Shown: positions 10,769 to 23,269 of the stretch, piece by piece | Layout of the letters: each line of letters opens with the position of its first letter | Position numbering within the stretch: the stretch's first letter is position 1 | Made by a program: the position numbers and the translations under genes | DNA from: Anthoceros angustus | Lineage: Eukaryota; Streptophyta; Anthocerotopsida; Anthocerotales; Anthocerotaceae | Direction of reading: 5' to 3' | DNA length: 64,000 nucleotides | Assembly: GCA_010909165.1 (NCBI GenBank) | Contig: MU008188.1 | Location: 723,766 to 787,765 of the forward strand | Notes under the pieces: generated by a model | What the model was told of the DNA's origin: nothing | What the model saw: only the letters and a program-made list of their open reading frames with translations | Database searches by the model: none

Positions 10769-13700
10769 TGTGGACTACGACTCTCGTTAAGAAATAAGTA
10801 GGGCTTTGTTTTTTTGTAGGAGCCGATGGCGATACAAATATGTTGAAAAAGGGGGGGATAATAAGCACGATTTGACAGATTGGGGATCGTGACCCGAGTA
10901 TACTCCCATCCCGGATCGGGCAACGACTTTGACCTACTATGACAGCGCCTTACCGCTAAACGGGATACAAGTCCTGACTCACCCCAGTCCAAAGGTGATA
11001 AGTACACCGGAAAGTAACTTAAGTGAGCCGCGAGGACGGACTCAGGCGCGCTTACGCGGACGCCCCGGTGGAGGTCGCATGCAAACAAGCCGTGAGCTCG
11101 CCGGGCCGCGGCAGCAGTGTATTCACGCCCGCGACCCGCGCCAGAAGGCCGAGCACGGCAGCAGAAGCGCCGTAGTGTGAGGCGCAAGGTCGCAATGCCA
11201 TGCACTCCTCGCGGATGTGAAGAGGCGCCTTCCGCCTATATTCCAAGGCGCGTCAAGGGAAGGTCACTTTACCGCGCAGCCTCGAGATACCCCGCGCCTC
11301 GCCCGCAACCCGCTCGGGCGCTATCTCTTTGAGCGCCCCAAAGATTTCGGTTGTAGTCCACGGGTCGGGGTTGGAGAACAACGCGCGAGGAGGGCGATCG
11401 TGCCAAAGGAACTCCGCCAGCCTGCCGAAAAAGGAGACGAGGCGGCGGCACCCAAAAGCTCGGAAGTTTGGGAGCCATGGAACCGTGGAGCGCAACATTG
11501 TGACTCCGGGCGCTATCCGACTTTGGGCCGGCCGAGGAAGGGAGAAGGCAGGAGTGGCACGGATGCGCTAGACGGTCTCGACGCTCGGCCATACCTGGGT
11601 CCGGAGTTCACCGGAAGATGTTGGCGGTCAACAAGGAGGTGCGGTCCAAGAACCTCCGGAGGACCCATGGCGGACCTTGAGGTCCCGGGAGGCGCCTACA
11701 ACCGCCCAAAGGAGGAAGAAGGGGAGCGCTGCCCCTCAAGGCGGGAAGATAGGGCCGGGCCGAGGCCTCGACGCAGAGGACCACCAACGGTGGCCGATAT
11801 CCGACCCACCGGGATGAGTAGCGGTAGCCCTTGATCATTGTCCATTGATCCGCCACCAAGGTGGATCACCTTGGATAACCTCACAGTATTCTCGCATGCG
11901 CTACAATGGGGAAGAGGCGGACTGGGAAGGATTATCTCTGCTTAGCTGGGAGGCCCGCAAGCTCAGACCGAGAAGCCTCGCTGGCCGCCCTACCGATCCA
12001 TGTATGGGGACATTTCAGCCTCAAGGAGGGAGAGCTGAGCGGGCGCCCGAAAGGACCGAGGCCCCGCCGAAGTGGAGCGGGCGCCCGAGGTGGAGGCCGA
12101 CCCAAGGCCAAACGACCCGGGAGGAGGACGATCGGGAGGGAATTCCGACCCATACGCCCTGAACGGACCCCTCACCACCTGTGGAAGTATGGGAAGAAAT
12201 CCCCGCTTCCTCCTCGGTGCCCCAACCGAGCAGCCCAAAGCAGGCTGACCCAGCCCCGCCACCACCACATAACCATACCATGGAGCCCGCCTGACTGTGA
12301 GGGAACCAAGAGACGCAAGACCCTACTAACGCTGCACCTCGGGACCAAGATTCTTACCCCCGCCTACGGGAGTGGCAAGAAGCAGGCTGTGAAGGAGGAG
12401 GGCAGAGGACGCCTCAGTGAGCAGGAGGACACTGCAGCAGCCTGCACTCGAGCCGGCCCCTGCCGCCGATGTGAAGGGGCAAAAGGGCTTGCTCCCGACT
12501 CCTCACCTCCTCCGAGCCCTGAGAAAAGGGGAGAAGGAGCTCGGGGCTAAGGAGGGTGAAGCCCGGAAGCCAAAGACTCGTGACCTAAGGGTCCCGATTA
12601 GGTCCGGAGAACCCAACCGACTTACTCCGACAATGTATGGAGGTCTCGGATCGGAAACGCCGCCCCGCCACTGACTTTGTGGGAGCTCTCAGCGGCACCG
12701 GAAGAAACATGGCGGTTCCGCTAACATCAGATGCTTTGGGGTCTCATGAAGACCGGAAGGTAGAAGCCACCCGAGGCATGGTACTCCTCCGAGCAGCTTG
12801 AGGGGCCCAGAGGCAAGAAGGAAGGCCAAGCCCTACGGATTGAGGAAGGAAACGCCGAGGCGAGAGGGAGGTCCGTCCATCCGCAAGGATGACTAAATTC
12901 CTTCACCGGAGGAGCAAGGAAGCTAAGGAGGCCCAAGCGGCCGAGGACCTCGCAGCAGAGGGGTAGTGCACAGAAGGCAAGAGGCCCGGCGCGAGCGGGC
13001 GCGGACTCAAGTGAGGCACCAGACTGCAAGCTCGGAGAGGCTCGTGAAGGTGGCCAAGGAGGCTGAAGCACCGATCGCCATCACTACTCCATGGATCGGA
13101 ACCGGTGGAGGGAGGAGAGCCACAACCGGCCGAGCAGCAAGGAGAGCAAGCACGACGAGCCGTGTAACACTGAGGCCAAGACCCGGAAATCGGGACCAGG
13201 CGGAAATGGGCAGGAGGTAGAAGGGAGGCGGCAGAGTCGAGGACAAGAAGGACACCTTGGAGTTACAACCCAAGACGCTGGGCTGAGCAGCAAGGGGTTC
13301 TCAACGAGAATCCAAGACTTTGAGCTGAGATAGAGGCGCCCACCGCCTCAAGATGAGCAGAGGTGGTGAGGGCGCGACCACCAAAGCCTGTGAAGTTCGC
13401 GATAAGGAGATGGAGGATCTCCTGACTCAGCCCGTGAGGTGGAGCAGTGGAGATGGAAGACCGCAGGAGACTTTGAGCAGCCCAAACTACCATTGAGAGG
13501 AATGGTAGTCATAGGTCGCGAACGCGAAAATAGAGCGGCTGAGCTGGCATATGGACGGAGTCAAGAGACGGCGATGGAACAGGAGCAGGACGCCGCCGAG
13601 ATGGAGAAGGGCCTGGAGCCTGCACCGCAGAGCTGCCCACCGTCTGAGAGGGAGATGGCGAGCAATGTCTGAATGGACAAAGAGGCGAGCCGGAAGTGCA

Positions 13701-15218
13701 TAAGAAGCCGGTCCACCTTGAGGAAGGCGGAAGGCGGGCGGGCAAGCCGCGCAACTGGCCAAGGGAGTTGGAGCAGTGGAGCAACAATGACGCTGGAGGT
13801 GACCGAGGCACCTGGGCGAGAAGGCATTCAGCCTTATCAAACTCGGAGGTGGACCAATGCGGCAAAGACGCCACCCGAGCACCTATGGCGAAGGGAGACG
13901 GTGCCCGGCACACGTGAAGAGGCAATCCAACAAGTGGATTCTGGACTTTGCCTATTACTACCGAGCCCTGCAGAGAGGCCTCATCAGAAATGCACCCGAC
14001 CTGAAGGCCTGGAGGGGAAGAAGGCACGGGGACAAAGACAGTGGACTCCTAGGGCCCTGCTTGAGACGACGCAATGGGGAGAAGAGCCTCAAGAGGAGCG
14101 GGACGAACCCCCTGAGGTAAGTTCACCGCAACCCGCCTCAGAGAAGGGAGGACGGGCCCGAAGGGTGCGGAGGAGCCAACCCACCCAAGACAAGGGCCTG
14201 GGTAGGGAGGAGGACCTAGCAAGACGAGGTCCACAAGGGGTCCGGAGCTTGGGGACCGGAATAAGTTCGGACCGAGGTCCGAACCTCAGAGACCAGGCCG
14301 GACCCACCGGACCTGGGAAATAAGCCGACCCTGAGTTCAGACGAGTCGAGACCTGACTCGAGGTCCTGCCCAAAGAAGTGAGGAGCCCCTTCGACTTACG
14401 CTGGGGAGCATAGTGGCCCCACCGGAGGGGACCCACGGGAGGCTGGGAGGATGACGCCGCGGCACGGGTCATCACGCCACGAGCCCAACCCGACAGTGAT
14501 TCCGGAGAGAGGAGGTCTACCGCTGATCATCCGATTGCGCCAGAATCGTCGGGAGATTGACCACCAATCCCAAGGCGAACCTGACCTTCCTACCCCACCG
14601 CCGAAGGGGAGAGAATAGGGGTGGCGGCCGACAGGTATACCGAAATGGCCATCACCGTAATAGGGGTGTAATAAAGACGCCGACTGGGCGTAGTATAAGA
14701 GGGTCATCAATAAATCATCTTTCTTGGTGTTGATGCTGCTTGCGACAATTTTGTGTGTCTTCTGCTAACGTGAGTCCCGAGTCACCGAGCAGCAATGGCG
14801 AGAGATTGACTGGGTCCCGTGACGACTCCAACGTTGTGGTGGTGTGTGAGGGTGGGACCTGCGGCTCGGGCCCCGCCCAGCCGGGCCGAATCGGACCGAA
14901 CGCAGAGGAGGGACTCGGGGCGGCAGAGCCCTGGACGGAGAGGCCCCAGAGAACGACCTGAGGAGGTCCTGATCAAGGCCTTTTCCCTAAGACCGATAAG
15001 GTGTAGTGGGAGGGAGAGAGGAACGACGAGGTGGAGTGACTTAACGTGAACGAAACGACGCGAACGTCTCTAAACGCTTGGCCATACCGGCCCGGCGTGA
15101 TTTGTCAGGTAGTTAGACGAATCGAGAATGTGCGCTGGAACTAAAGTAAGACGAGATCGCTAAACAGAACGGAGTCCTATTCCTTTGGGAACGACTCTTC
15201 CTACAACGACACGGGATT
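10769..15218 (+). mobile_element. Element F, copy 1: giant LTR-like repeat
   Basis: A block of about 4.4 kb beginning TGTGGACTA and repeated at 16,596. The two copies share their order throughout, from the AAGTAGGGCTTTG stretch near the start to CCTTGGGAAC...ACGGGATTGT at the end, but differ by many small indels. A TATA-like AGTATAAGAGGG sits about 520 bp before the end, as expected for a long U3 followed by R-U5. Between about 14,230 and 14,370 are repeated short palindromes built on GGTCCG/CGGACC and GACTCGAG. Long open frames on both strands are products of high GC content; none has a recognisable domain. No primer-binding site follows the right end, so this may be a solo LTR. Confidence 0.5.
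14688..14730 (+). promoter_or_regulatory. TATA-like promoter in F copy 1
   Basis: GTAGTATAAGAGGG preceded by a GTAATAGGGGTGTAATAAAG stretch. The same arrangement is present in the F2 copy (about 20,316) and in the partial F3 copy (about 21,609), so it is conserved in all three. Confidence 0.5.
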
Positions 15219-16595
15219 GTGTACCAACAAAAGTGCCGCCGCCACATGGTTCCTGTTACAGTAATCACCGCTATCAAATGCTGTTTACGGCATTTAGAAG
15301 AGAAAGTTTTACCCATCAGTCACAAAAGGTATGAGGGAATTAAAGAGTGGTGGTCAGTCCTAATGCACCAGCGGGACTGTCAAGCTTGAAGGCCAACCCT
15401 ATATGTAAGACCCACGCACGCAGAAAGGGGCCAGTAGCTTGGCCGGACTGTTTTTTAAGATGGGCGTAGTAGAGGTCAGCCGACGTGGAGGTCTTCAATC
15501 TTCCGACACATACACGGGTTGAGATATGGCTCAAAGATAATACAATGTGAGATATTCATGTACATGGGTTTGTAGAATATACGCCATGCCGTTCCCAAAT
15601 TGTGGAAAACATACTCAAAGCAGAAAGTGAAGATAATCAAGTCCAATCGATTAACGTGGCTTCTCACCGGCCAGTTGAAAGCAACAATACGGAATACTCA
15701 CCTCCAAAGAGGATCATGGCGCTTGAACCGCAATAAACCTTCCTCTTTCTAGAATACCGCCGCTAAGGAAGGGGACTCAGACCGGCGGGCGCGATTCGAA
15801 GGGTTGGTCAGGGTTGGTGTCTGCAGGTGGAGGATAAGGAACTGAGTTCATTACCGATAGTATCGTACCGTTCAACATCCTCCCTGCAGATGCACTTTCT
15901 TATATCATCGTCTGCTGTATGTGGTGTTGGGGTTCCACATTTACCGATGACGCGGTAACTTGATGTGGTTGTATGAGGGCGTGAGGGCGCCGGCCGGTTT
16001 CCTACCTGCGTTAACAATTCATCCAAGACACTTGGTTTGATGTCAAAGTGCCATCCTCATCAAAGTCGCCTTTCAATGAGTTTGCTGGAAGAAAGTTCAA
16101 TCGATGCGAGATTGCCTCAGATCTGTGGGCCTCGCTGTGGCAGCCTGTTTAGGAAGCTGAAAAGGCCAAACGCTTAATATCTTTATCCTATGTTGTTTGC
16201 AGAGGAAGTACCAGGCACATAGAGCGCCTATATGCAGAAGGCAAAGATGCTAAACACCAAGATTACGTTGAACCGCAAGTATATATGTTATTATCTATTG
16301 ATGATATGGAGATGTAAATACCCCATTTTTGGGTGGCTAAGAACCAGAAGAGGAAAGTCAATTTCGGGCCCATGTTGTGGGTGCTTATTTTACAACTAAG
16401 CGTGATAAACCGTGATTTTCACATGCATTATGCTAACTTCGAGATGATGCCTTGACCGGGGTTCGCAAAGTTTTATACTTGCAGGTTGGACAACATGCGG
16501 GAGGATAAGAACCAATATTATTGTATGACTTAAATATGCTTGTGGACATGGGGACTTTCCAGAAAGTGAAGGTGGGCTTCCTACTAGTTGGGCAC
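15219..16595. other. Spacer between the two F copies, no clear gene
   Basis: AT-richer than its surroundings. Minus-strand frames at 15,340-15,534, 15,476-15,667 and 15,808-16,026 may be coding remnants. The last is interrupted by half of the GGGCGCCGGCC palindrome family at about 15,985. It has neither a primer-binding site at its left end nor a purine tract at its right end, so it does not look like the internal part of one F element. It is more likely the older DNA into which the F copies inserted. Confidence 0.35.
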
Positions 16596-19500
16596 TGTGG
16601 ACTATGGACTTCCCTTGGGGGGTAGGAATTAAGTAGGGCTTTGTTTTTTTTGGTAGGTTGGAATAGTAAAATAAGGCGGAAAAGGAGGAATAAGCACGGA
16701 TGGCGCCTCCTGACCGACCGAGTATACCCGACTCGGAGTGGGCAACGACTCAACCACTATGGCGAAGCCCGACTACGCTAACGGATAAGTCCGACCCCAC
16801 CCGGTCAAAACAGATAAGTACGCCAGGAAAGTAACTTAGAAGTTGAGTCGTGAGGATGCATCGGCCGCCACGTGGACGGCCCCGAGTGGAGGTCGGGCAT
16901 GCAGCAGTGCCAGACGAGCTGTGGGCCGCAGGTATTCACGCCCGGACCGCGCGGCGCACAGAAGGCCGTAGCACGGCGTAAGGCCGAGGCGGAGGCGTAA
17001 GGTCGAGTAAGCCATGCACTGCGCTACGTGTGGAAGAGGCGCCTTCCCGCCTGCCTTACTTCCCACGCGGCCGAAGAGGGTCATTTCACGGCACCGACAA
17101 TTTCGCAGCCTCGCGCCCGCAACCCGCCTCGGCGCTATCTCTTTGAGCGCCCAGCATCTCGAGCGGCTCACCGCCGGGTTGGAGCAGCCGAACGCGAAGA
17201 GGGCGATCGCGCCGACTCCGCCGCCAGCCTACAAAGAACAAGGGAGAAGAAGGCGATGGCACCCAAAAAGGTCATGGAGGTCCGGGAGCCATGGAACCGT
17301 AGAGCGCAACATTGTGACCCGCGCTATCCGGACTTTGGGCCCCGCCGAGGAAGCGGGGAATTAGTCGAGGAGTGGCACTAGATGTGTTCCAGTCTCGACG
17401 CTTGACAACACTCCGTCCGGAGTTCGCTCAAGATGTTGGCGGCGGCCAACAAGGAGGTTCGTCCAAGAACCTCCGGGAGGATCCTAGGCGATGGACCTTG
17501 AGGTCCCGAGGGCGCCTACAACCGCCCAAAGGAGGAAGATGGGGCGAGTCCCGCAGCCCTCAAGGCGGGAAAGATAGGGCCAAGAATGGGCGCGCCGAGG
17601 CTCGAACGCAGGACAACCAACGGCGGTTGATATCGCACGACGCCGATAAGGGGGTCAGAGCCCGATCATTGTCCATTGAACTCGCCACCAAGGTGGATCA
17701 CCTTGGTGATAATTTGGTGTTCCCGCATGCGCACTGGGAAAGAGGGCGGACTGGGAAGGATTATCTTCGCCTGCTCACAGAGGCCCGCAAGCCGAGGAGC
17801 GAGAAGCCTCGCTCTGATCCCCATACCCGATCCATGTATGGGGACATGAGCTCAAGGAGGGAGAGATCGAGCGCCCCAAGAGGCCGGCGAGCGTGCAAGG
17901 GCGCCCGAGGTGGGGGCCACCCCTAAGGCCAAACGACCCGGAGGAGGACGACCGGAGGGATTCCGACCCATACGCCCGAACGGACCCCTCACCACCTGTG
18001 GAAGTATGGAAGAAATCCCCGCCTCTTCTCCCGGTGCCTCCTCCGAGCAACAACGCAGCAGAGGGAACGACGGAGCGAGTTGGCGGCAGCCCCAGAGCTC
18101 ACCCAAGAATCAGCCGAGCCCGACGACTCGGGCGGAACCAAGAGGCGCAAGACGCACCAACGCAAAGACTCGTGACGGTCTCTCCCCCGCCCACGAGTGG
18201 CAAGAGGTCAAGAGGCGTAAGGAGGGCGTAGCGCAGGAGCAGAGGTCACCGGCAGCCTGCACTCGAGCCTGCCCCCGGCTGTGAAGGGGCAAGGGCTAGC
18301 CCCGACCCCTCACCCTCCGAGCCCTGTGACTAAGAGGGCAAATAGGAATGCCAAGAGGGCCAAGGAGGGTGAAGCTCCGAGCCAAGACTCAGACCTAAGG
18401 GTCCCGATTAGGTCCGAGAACCCAGACCCGACTCCGGATCTGGTATGGAGGTCCTTGGCGGACCGTGAAATGCCCGCCTCCCACTACGGACTTTGTGGGG
18501 TCTCACTAAGGCCGTGGAAGAAACACGGCATGGTCCTACGCCATGGACGATGCTTTGGGGTCTCGGAGCCGAGAAGACCTGGAGGTAGAAGCCACCCGAG
18601 GGATGGTGCTCCTCCGTGAGCAGCTGGAGGGGCCCAGGAGGCAAGGAGGAAGGCTCCCGCATCGAGGAAGGGAAACGCAGGAGGCCGAGAGGGAAGTCCG
18701 TCCATCCGACAGACGACTAAATTCCTTCACCGGGTGAGCACGTGCATGTGAGGCCCAAGCACGGTCAAGACCTCGCAGCGGAGGGGAGTAGCGCAGCAGG
18801 AGGCGAGGAGGCCCGCAAGTGAGAAGGCTCGTGACCGGGCGAGGCGGCCTGACCGACCAGCGCCAAATGGGGCGAAGTGAAGGCGAGGGAGGCGTCACCG
18901 CTAAGATCGACCGCGATCACTATCGGCGTGATCGGAACCGTGGAGGGAGACGGCAGGATAGCCGCTAACTCAAGAAGGAGCAGGAGGCGGCGAGCACGGG
19001 CCACCCATGCCGAGGAGGAAGCACGCAAGGAGATGGAGGATCTCCTCCGCATGTGAGGTGGAGCGCCAAGGTGAGAGATGGAAGACCGCAAGAGAGTCAT
19101 AGCCCAAGTTACCATTGAGAGGAATGAATGCAGGCGTGATCGCGATCACGAACGAGAAATAGAGCGGCTCCTGCTGGGACGGAGGAAGTACGGCGATGGA
19201 ACAGGAGCGTGACGCCGCCAAATGGAGAAGGACTGGAGGCCCGCACGGGCAGAGTTGCCCGACCCTGGAGAGGGAGATGGAGTTAACACGAATGAACGAG
19301 GAGCGAGAGCACCGGACGCAAAGAAGCCGCCGTCCGGAAGGCGAAGGAGCGCCGCGCTATGGTAAGCTAGCAGAGCAAACGACGGAGCCGGAGCAAAGTG
19401 AGCAACAGCAGTGAGGTGACCGAGGCGCCTTGTAGCCTCGCATGACGGCCTCCCACAAACCCGGCAGGGAGGTGGTCCAACAAGCCGGGCAAGAGACGCC

Positions 19501-20886
19501 TCCGAACACCCATGGCGAAGGGAGACGGTGCTCCGCACACGTGGAAGAGGCACCAACAAGTTGATTGACTTTTGCCTATTACCACGCCGAGCTCCTTAAG
19601 ACATTGCCCTCCCGCCGCCCGCAAATAGACGGACCGGAAGGCCTGGGGGAAGGGCATGGGGACAAAGACGGGACTCTAGTGGCCCCGCTTGGAGACGAGG
19701 GGAGAGAAGTGAGGAGGACGCGCCAATACAACGAATCCTGTGGTAAGTCCGCCGCAACCCGCCGGAAGATAGAGGCGGGGCCTGAAGGAGGAGGAAGCCA
19801 AACCACCCAAGACAAGGGTCGGGATGAGGACCCAGCAAGAGGTCCGGGTAAGGGGTCCGGAGTTTGGACCGACTATTAATAAGTTCTGACCGAGGTCCGA
19901 ACCCCGAGATGAGACCGACCAGCAGACCTGACTCAGAAGGCGACTCCCGACCGAGTCGAGACCGACCTCGAGGTCCGACTCAGAAGCAAGGAGGAGTCCC
20001 TCCGACTTACGCTGGGGAGCATACAATGGGTCTTCTCGAGGGGACCCACCGGGGCTGGGGAACGACGTTGTGGTAACGGCGGCCGCCGCATCACGGTAGA
20101 GCCCAACCCGACAGTGATTCCGGAAGAGGAAGGGGTCCCCGCGATCATCCGATTGCGCCAGAACTGCCGTGCCGGAGATTGACCACCAATCCCGAGGCGG
20201 AACCCGGACCTTCCCAGCCCACCGACGAAGGAGATAGGAGGGGAGGAATAGGATGGTAGGCCGATTAGGGCATCGAAATGGCCACCCGTAATAGGGTGTA
20301 AAGGCGCCGACCGCGTAGTATAAGAGGGCCGAGGTCGCCTAAGTAAAGTCATCTTCTCTTGGTGTTGATGCCGCTTCGCACCCTTGTGCGCCTTCTTGCT
20401 AACGTGAGTCCCGAGTCATCGAAAGGTGCACACCCGAGAGACCGATCAAGGTTCCGTGACTGACTAACGGTGGTGGTGTGCAGAAGGGTGACCGGGGACC
20501 CGTGTTCGTCTGTAGGGCCGCCCAACACGAACGGGACCGAATGTGTGAGCTGGAGGAACCCGGAGGGCGTGTAGAGCCCGGAGAGGCCCGAACGATGAGG
20601 AGGTCCTGACCGTAGCCCCGCTTTTCCCTAAGACCGATGAGTGTAGCGTGAGTGGAGAGAGAACGGACTAGAGGTGTAAGTGACGAACGTGAACGTATAC
20701 TTGGACGCCAACGGGTCCTTAAACGTTTGGCCACACCGCCTCGGTGAAGCGCTGGTGGTAGTTAGGCAAGGAATGTGCGTTGGAGTTTGAACGGACGCAG
20801 CGAAGTGAGAATCGTCAACGCGCAAGCAGACTATCATTCCCCTTGGGAACCGGGACTCCTTCCATAACGACCTGATTGTCATGCGC
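16596..20886 (+). mobile_element. Element F, copy 2: giant LTR-like repeat
   Basis: Second copy of the repeat at 10,769, about 4.3 kb, with the same start (TGTGGACTA), the same TATA-like box (about 20,316) and the same end (ACGACxxGATTGT). Differences are mostly short insertions and deletions. On the plus strand near 19,080-19,260 one reading gives charged helical sequence (for example ERNECRRDRDHEREIERLL), which might be the decayed counterpart of the coiled-coil regions of elements G and E. The right end abuts the unidentified gene fragment at 20,937. Confidence 0.5.
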
Positions 20887-22795
20887 ATTTGGCCGTCCCG
20901 AAGTCGCGCACAGTAATAATACGATCGTATTGATCGATGTTTTCGTGTTTCACAAAACATTGAAACACAAGGAAGCACACATTGATGAGTTGACCCATAT
21001 TCTTGTTGGTGCGCATACACTCCCACACCAAGTGAAACCGCTGACTAAGTTGCAAATTTTGGACATGTGTGGCCTATTCAAGAGGGGAAGGTCAAATGTA
21101 TACCGCCGTAAGGAGACTAAACAATCTATCGCTCCAGCACCACCAAGATAACTCGGAGGAAAACAAGACAGAGGGCTAGTCACCGTAATCCAAGCAAGAT
21201 TCAACGCCGCCTCATTGGGAAATGTTCGTGGTTAGAGTTCAAGTTCGCCCCATTGATGCCATTATCGCAAAGACCGATGATGGCATTGCGGGCGAGGGAC
21301 AAGAAGGGCCGATCCGGGTTAAGGCCAATCAAGGAGTCGCCATTTGAAAGCCGGGCTTCGCTTTGAGGTCAGATGAGACAACATGAGCAACGTGTGGGAA
21401 GCTCGAAGGACCAAGAGGAGATTGTCCGCCATTGTGGAAAATAATATCCGATTAGGTGCCGCAAGCTCGAGGAGATTGGACCACCAATCCGTGAACCCGG
21501 ACCTTCCCCACGAGCGAAGGAGATAGGAGGAGGAATAGGATGGTAGGCGATTAGGGCGTCTTGGTGCCACCGGCTCGAATAGGGTGTAATAAAGGCGCCG
21601 ACCTTGCGTAGTATAAGAGTGAAATTGCTCTAAGTAAAGTATCTTTCTCTTGGTGTTGATGCGCGTTTCTTGCGGACCCTTGTGCGTCTTCTTAACGTGA
21701 GTCTGAGTCAGCGAGCACGGCGGCCGGAGGCCCGATCAAGGTTACGGTGGACCCTAACGTGTGGTGGTGTGTGCGAGGGAAGGTGGCGGGGACCCGTGTT
21801 CGTCGAGCGGTGGCCCAGTCGAGCGGACGGGCAGTGTGAGCGGAGGACTCGGGAGGCGTGTAGAGCCGGACGGAGAGCCCGGCGAGCAGCGGAGGTCGGG
21901 ATGTAGCCCGCGTTTTCCCTAAGGCCCGATGAGTGTAGCGTGAGTGGAGAAGAGCGGACTAGAGGTGCAAGTGACGTCTGAGTCTGACGCGACGGGTCCT
22001 TAAACGTTTAGCCACACACTGTCACGGTGAAGCGTTGCGAGTAGTTAGGCGGCGGTGATGAATGTGCGTTGAGTGAGCAGACGCAAAGTGAAGTGAGAAT
22101 CGTCAACGGCAAGCGAACTATCATTCCCCAGGAGCGGACTCCTTCCTCTACGACACGGGATTGTCACCTGGCCCGTCCCGGTAGTCGCATACTGAGCACA
22201 TGATCAGATTGATCAGATGTTTTCGTGTTTCACGAAAACCTTGAAACACAAGGAAGCACACACATTGGATGAGTTGACCCATATTCTTGTTGGTGCGTAC
22301 ACTCCCACACTCGAAGTGAAACTGTTGACGGAAGTTGCAAATTTTCGGACATGTGTGTGGCCTATTCGAAGAGGGGAAGGTCGGCAAATGTATATCGCGG
22401 CGGTAAGGAGACTAAACGATCTATCGTTCCAGCACCAGTTCAAGATAACTCGGGAGGAAAAACAAGACAGAGGGCTAGTCACCGTAATCCGAAGCAAGCA
22501 GTATTCAACGTCGCCTCATTGGGAAACAGATTCAGGGTTAGAGTTCCTGAAGTTCGTCCCATTGGATGCCATTACTGCAGCACCGATGATGGCATTGCGG
22601 GCGAGGGACAAGAAGGGCTCCGATCCAGGGTTAAGGCTAACTGAAGGAGTCGCTCATTTGAAAGCTGGGCTTTCTGCTTTGAGGCCGTATGTGACAACAG
22701 TTGAGTACAACCAGTGGGAAGCTTTCTGGAAGGACCAAGAGGAGATTGCTGTCATTGTGGAAAATAATATCGGGTTAGCCTTGCAGGAACCATGG
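20165..22795 (+). repeat. 1.3-kb tandem duplication (LTR tail plus gene fragment)
   Basis: Block one (about 20,165-21,460) holds the last ~720 bp of F2 and then the start of an unidentified gene. Block two (about 21,460-22,795) repeats both parts in the same order. The junction passes from the gene fragment directly back into LTR sequence (GGAGATTG..CCACCAATCC). The first gene copy is much more damaged by small deletions than the second. Confidence 0.7.
20937..21458 (+). pseudogene. Damaged copy of the 22,217 gene
   Basis: Closely matches 22,217-22,790 but carries numerous short deletions that break the frame. The shared words include ELTHILVGA and the DNA stretch GGCATTGCGGGCGAGGGACA. It is the first half of the tandem duplication and is truncated where the F3 LTR tail begins. 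Confidence 0.65.
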
Positions 22796-23250
22796 AAATG
22801 GTATTCCAGAACTAATGTAGAAGTGACAGCTTCACCTCTTCATGTCCCTGACGAAGCATTGCTAGAGGAAGCTTTGATGAGGGACCTACCACAGCGGGAT
22901 ATGTATTTGGGAGCATACCAAAATGTTGGTAAATAGGAGGAAATGGCTGCGAATGGGGATGTGAAATCAAGAAAGGATGGTTCATCGCAACACCATGCCA
23001 TACGTATACCTTGATCACAATGACCATTTTGGATAGGGAGGTAGCCGATGTCGATTGGTGCCCCACGCCCCACTTCTCGCCCATTGGTATAGAACCGAGG
23101 CATACTGAGATGCGTTTGAAGGCGTTATGTGGAAGAGTATATAGTATGCGAGGGCAATAATCACCAACCGGTCATGAGCGCGGTAAGAAAGGGCCCAAGG
23201 TTTATATCCCAAGAATATGCGGAGCTATATGTAAACGAAAGCGGTATTGC
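22217..23250 (+). CDS. Unidentified protein, 239-residue frame plus frameshifted extension
   Basis: An ATG at 22,217 opens 239 codons to a TAG at 22,934. The frame looks protein-coding: it is acidic/basic balanced, with blocks such as LDELTHILVGAYTP, FLKFVPLDAITAAPMMALRA and VIVENNIGLALQEPWKWY. After the stop, another frame remains coding-like (about 22,970-23,150, containing GWFIATPCHTYTLITMT and VADVDWCPTPHFSPIG), so the true product was probably longer and a frameshift near 22,935 has cut it. No family recognised. The sequence immediately upstream is an F-type LTR tail with a TATA-like box at 21,609, so transcription from the LTR is possible. It may be a gene of an older mobile element rather than a host gene. 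Confidence 0.4.
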
Positions 23251-23269
23251 TTTACTACGGATTTAACCT

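Noticed and set aside
11217-14323. Many long open frames on both strands (for example 11,217-11,834, 11,906-12,550, 13,673-14,323)
   Set aside because: They overlap each other on all frames, are dominated by R, P, G and A, have no domain, and are not preserved in the F2 copy. They are products of high GC content.
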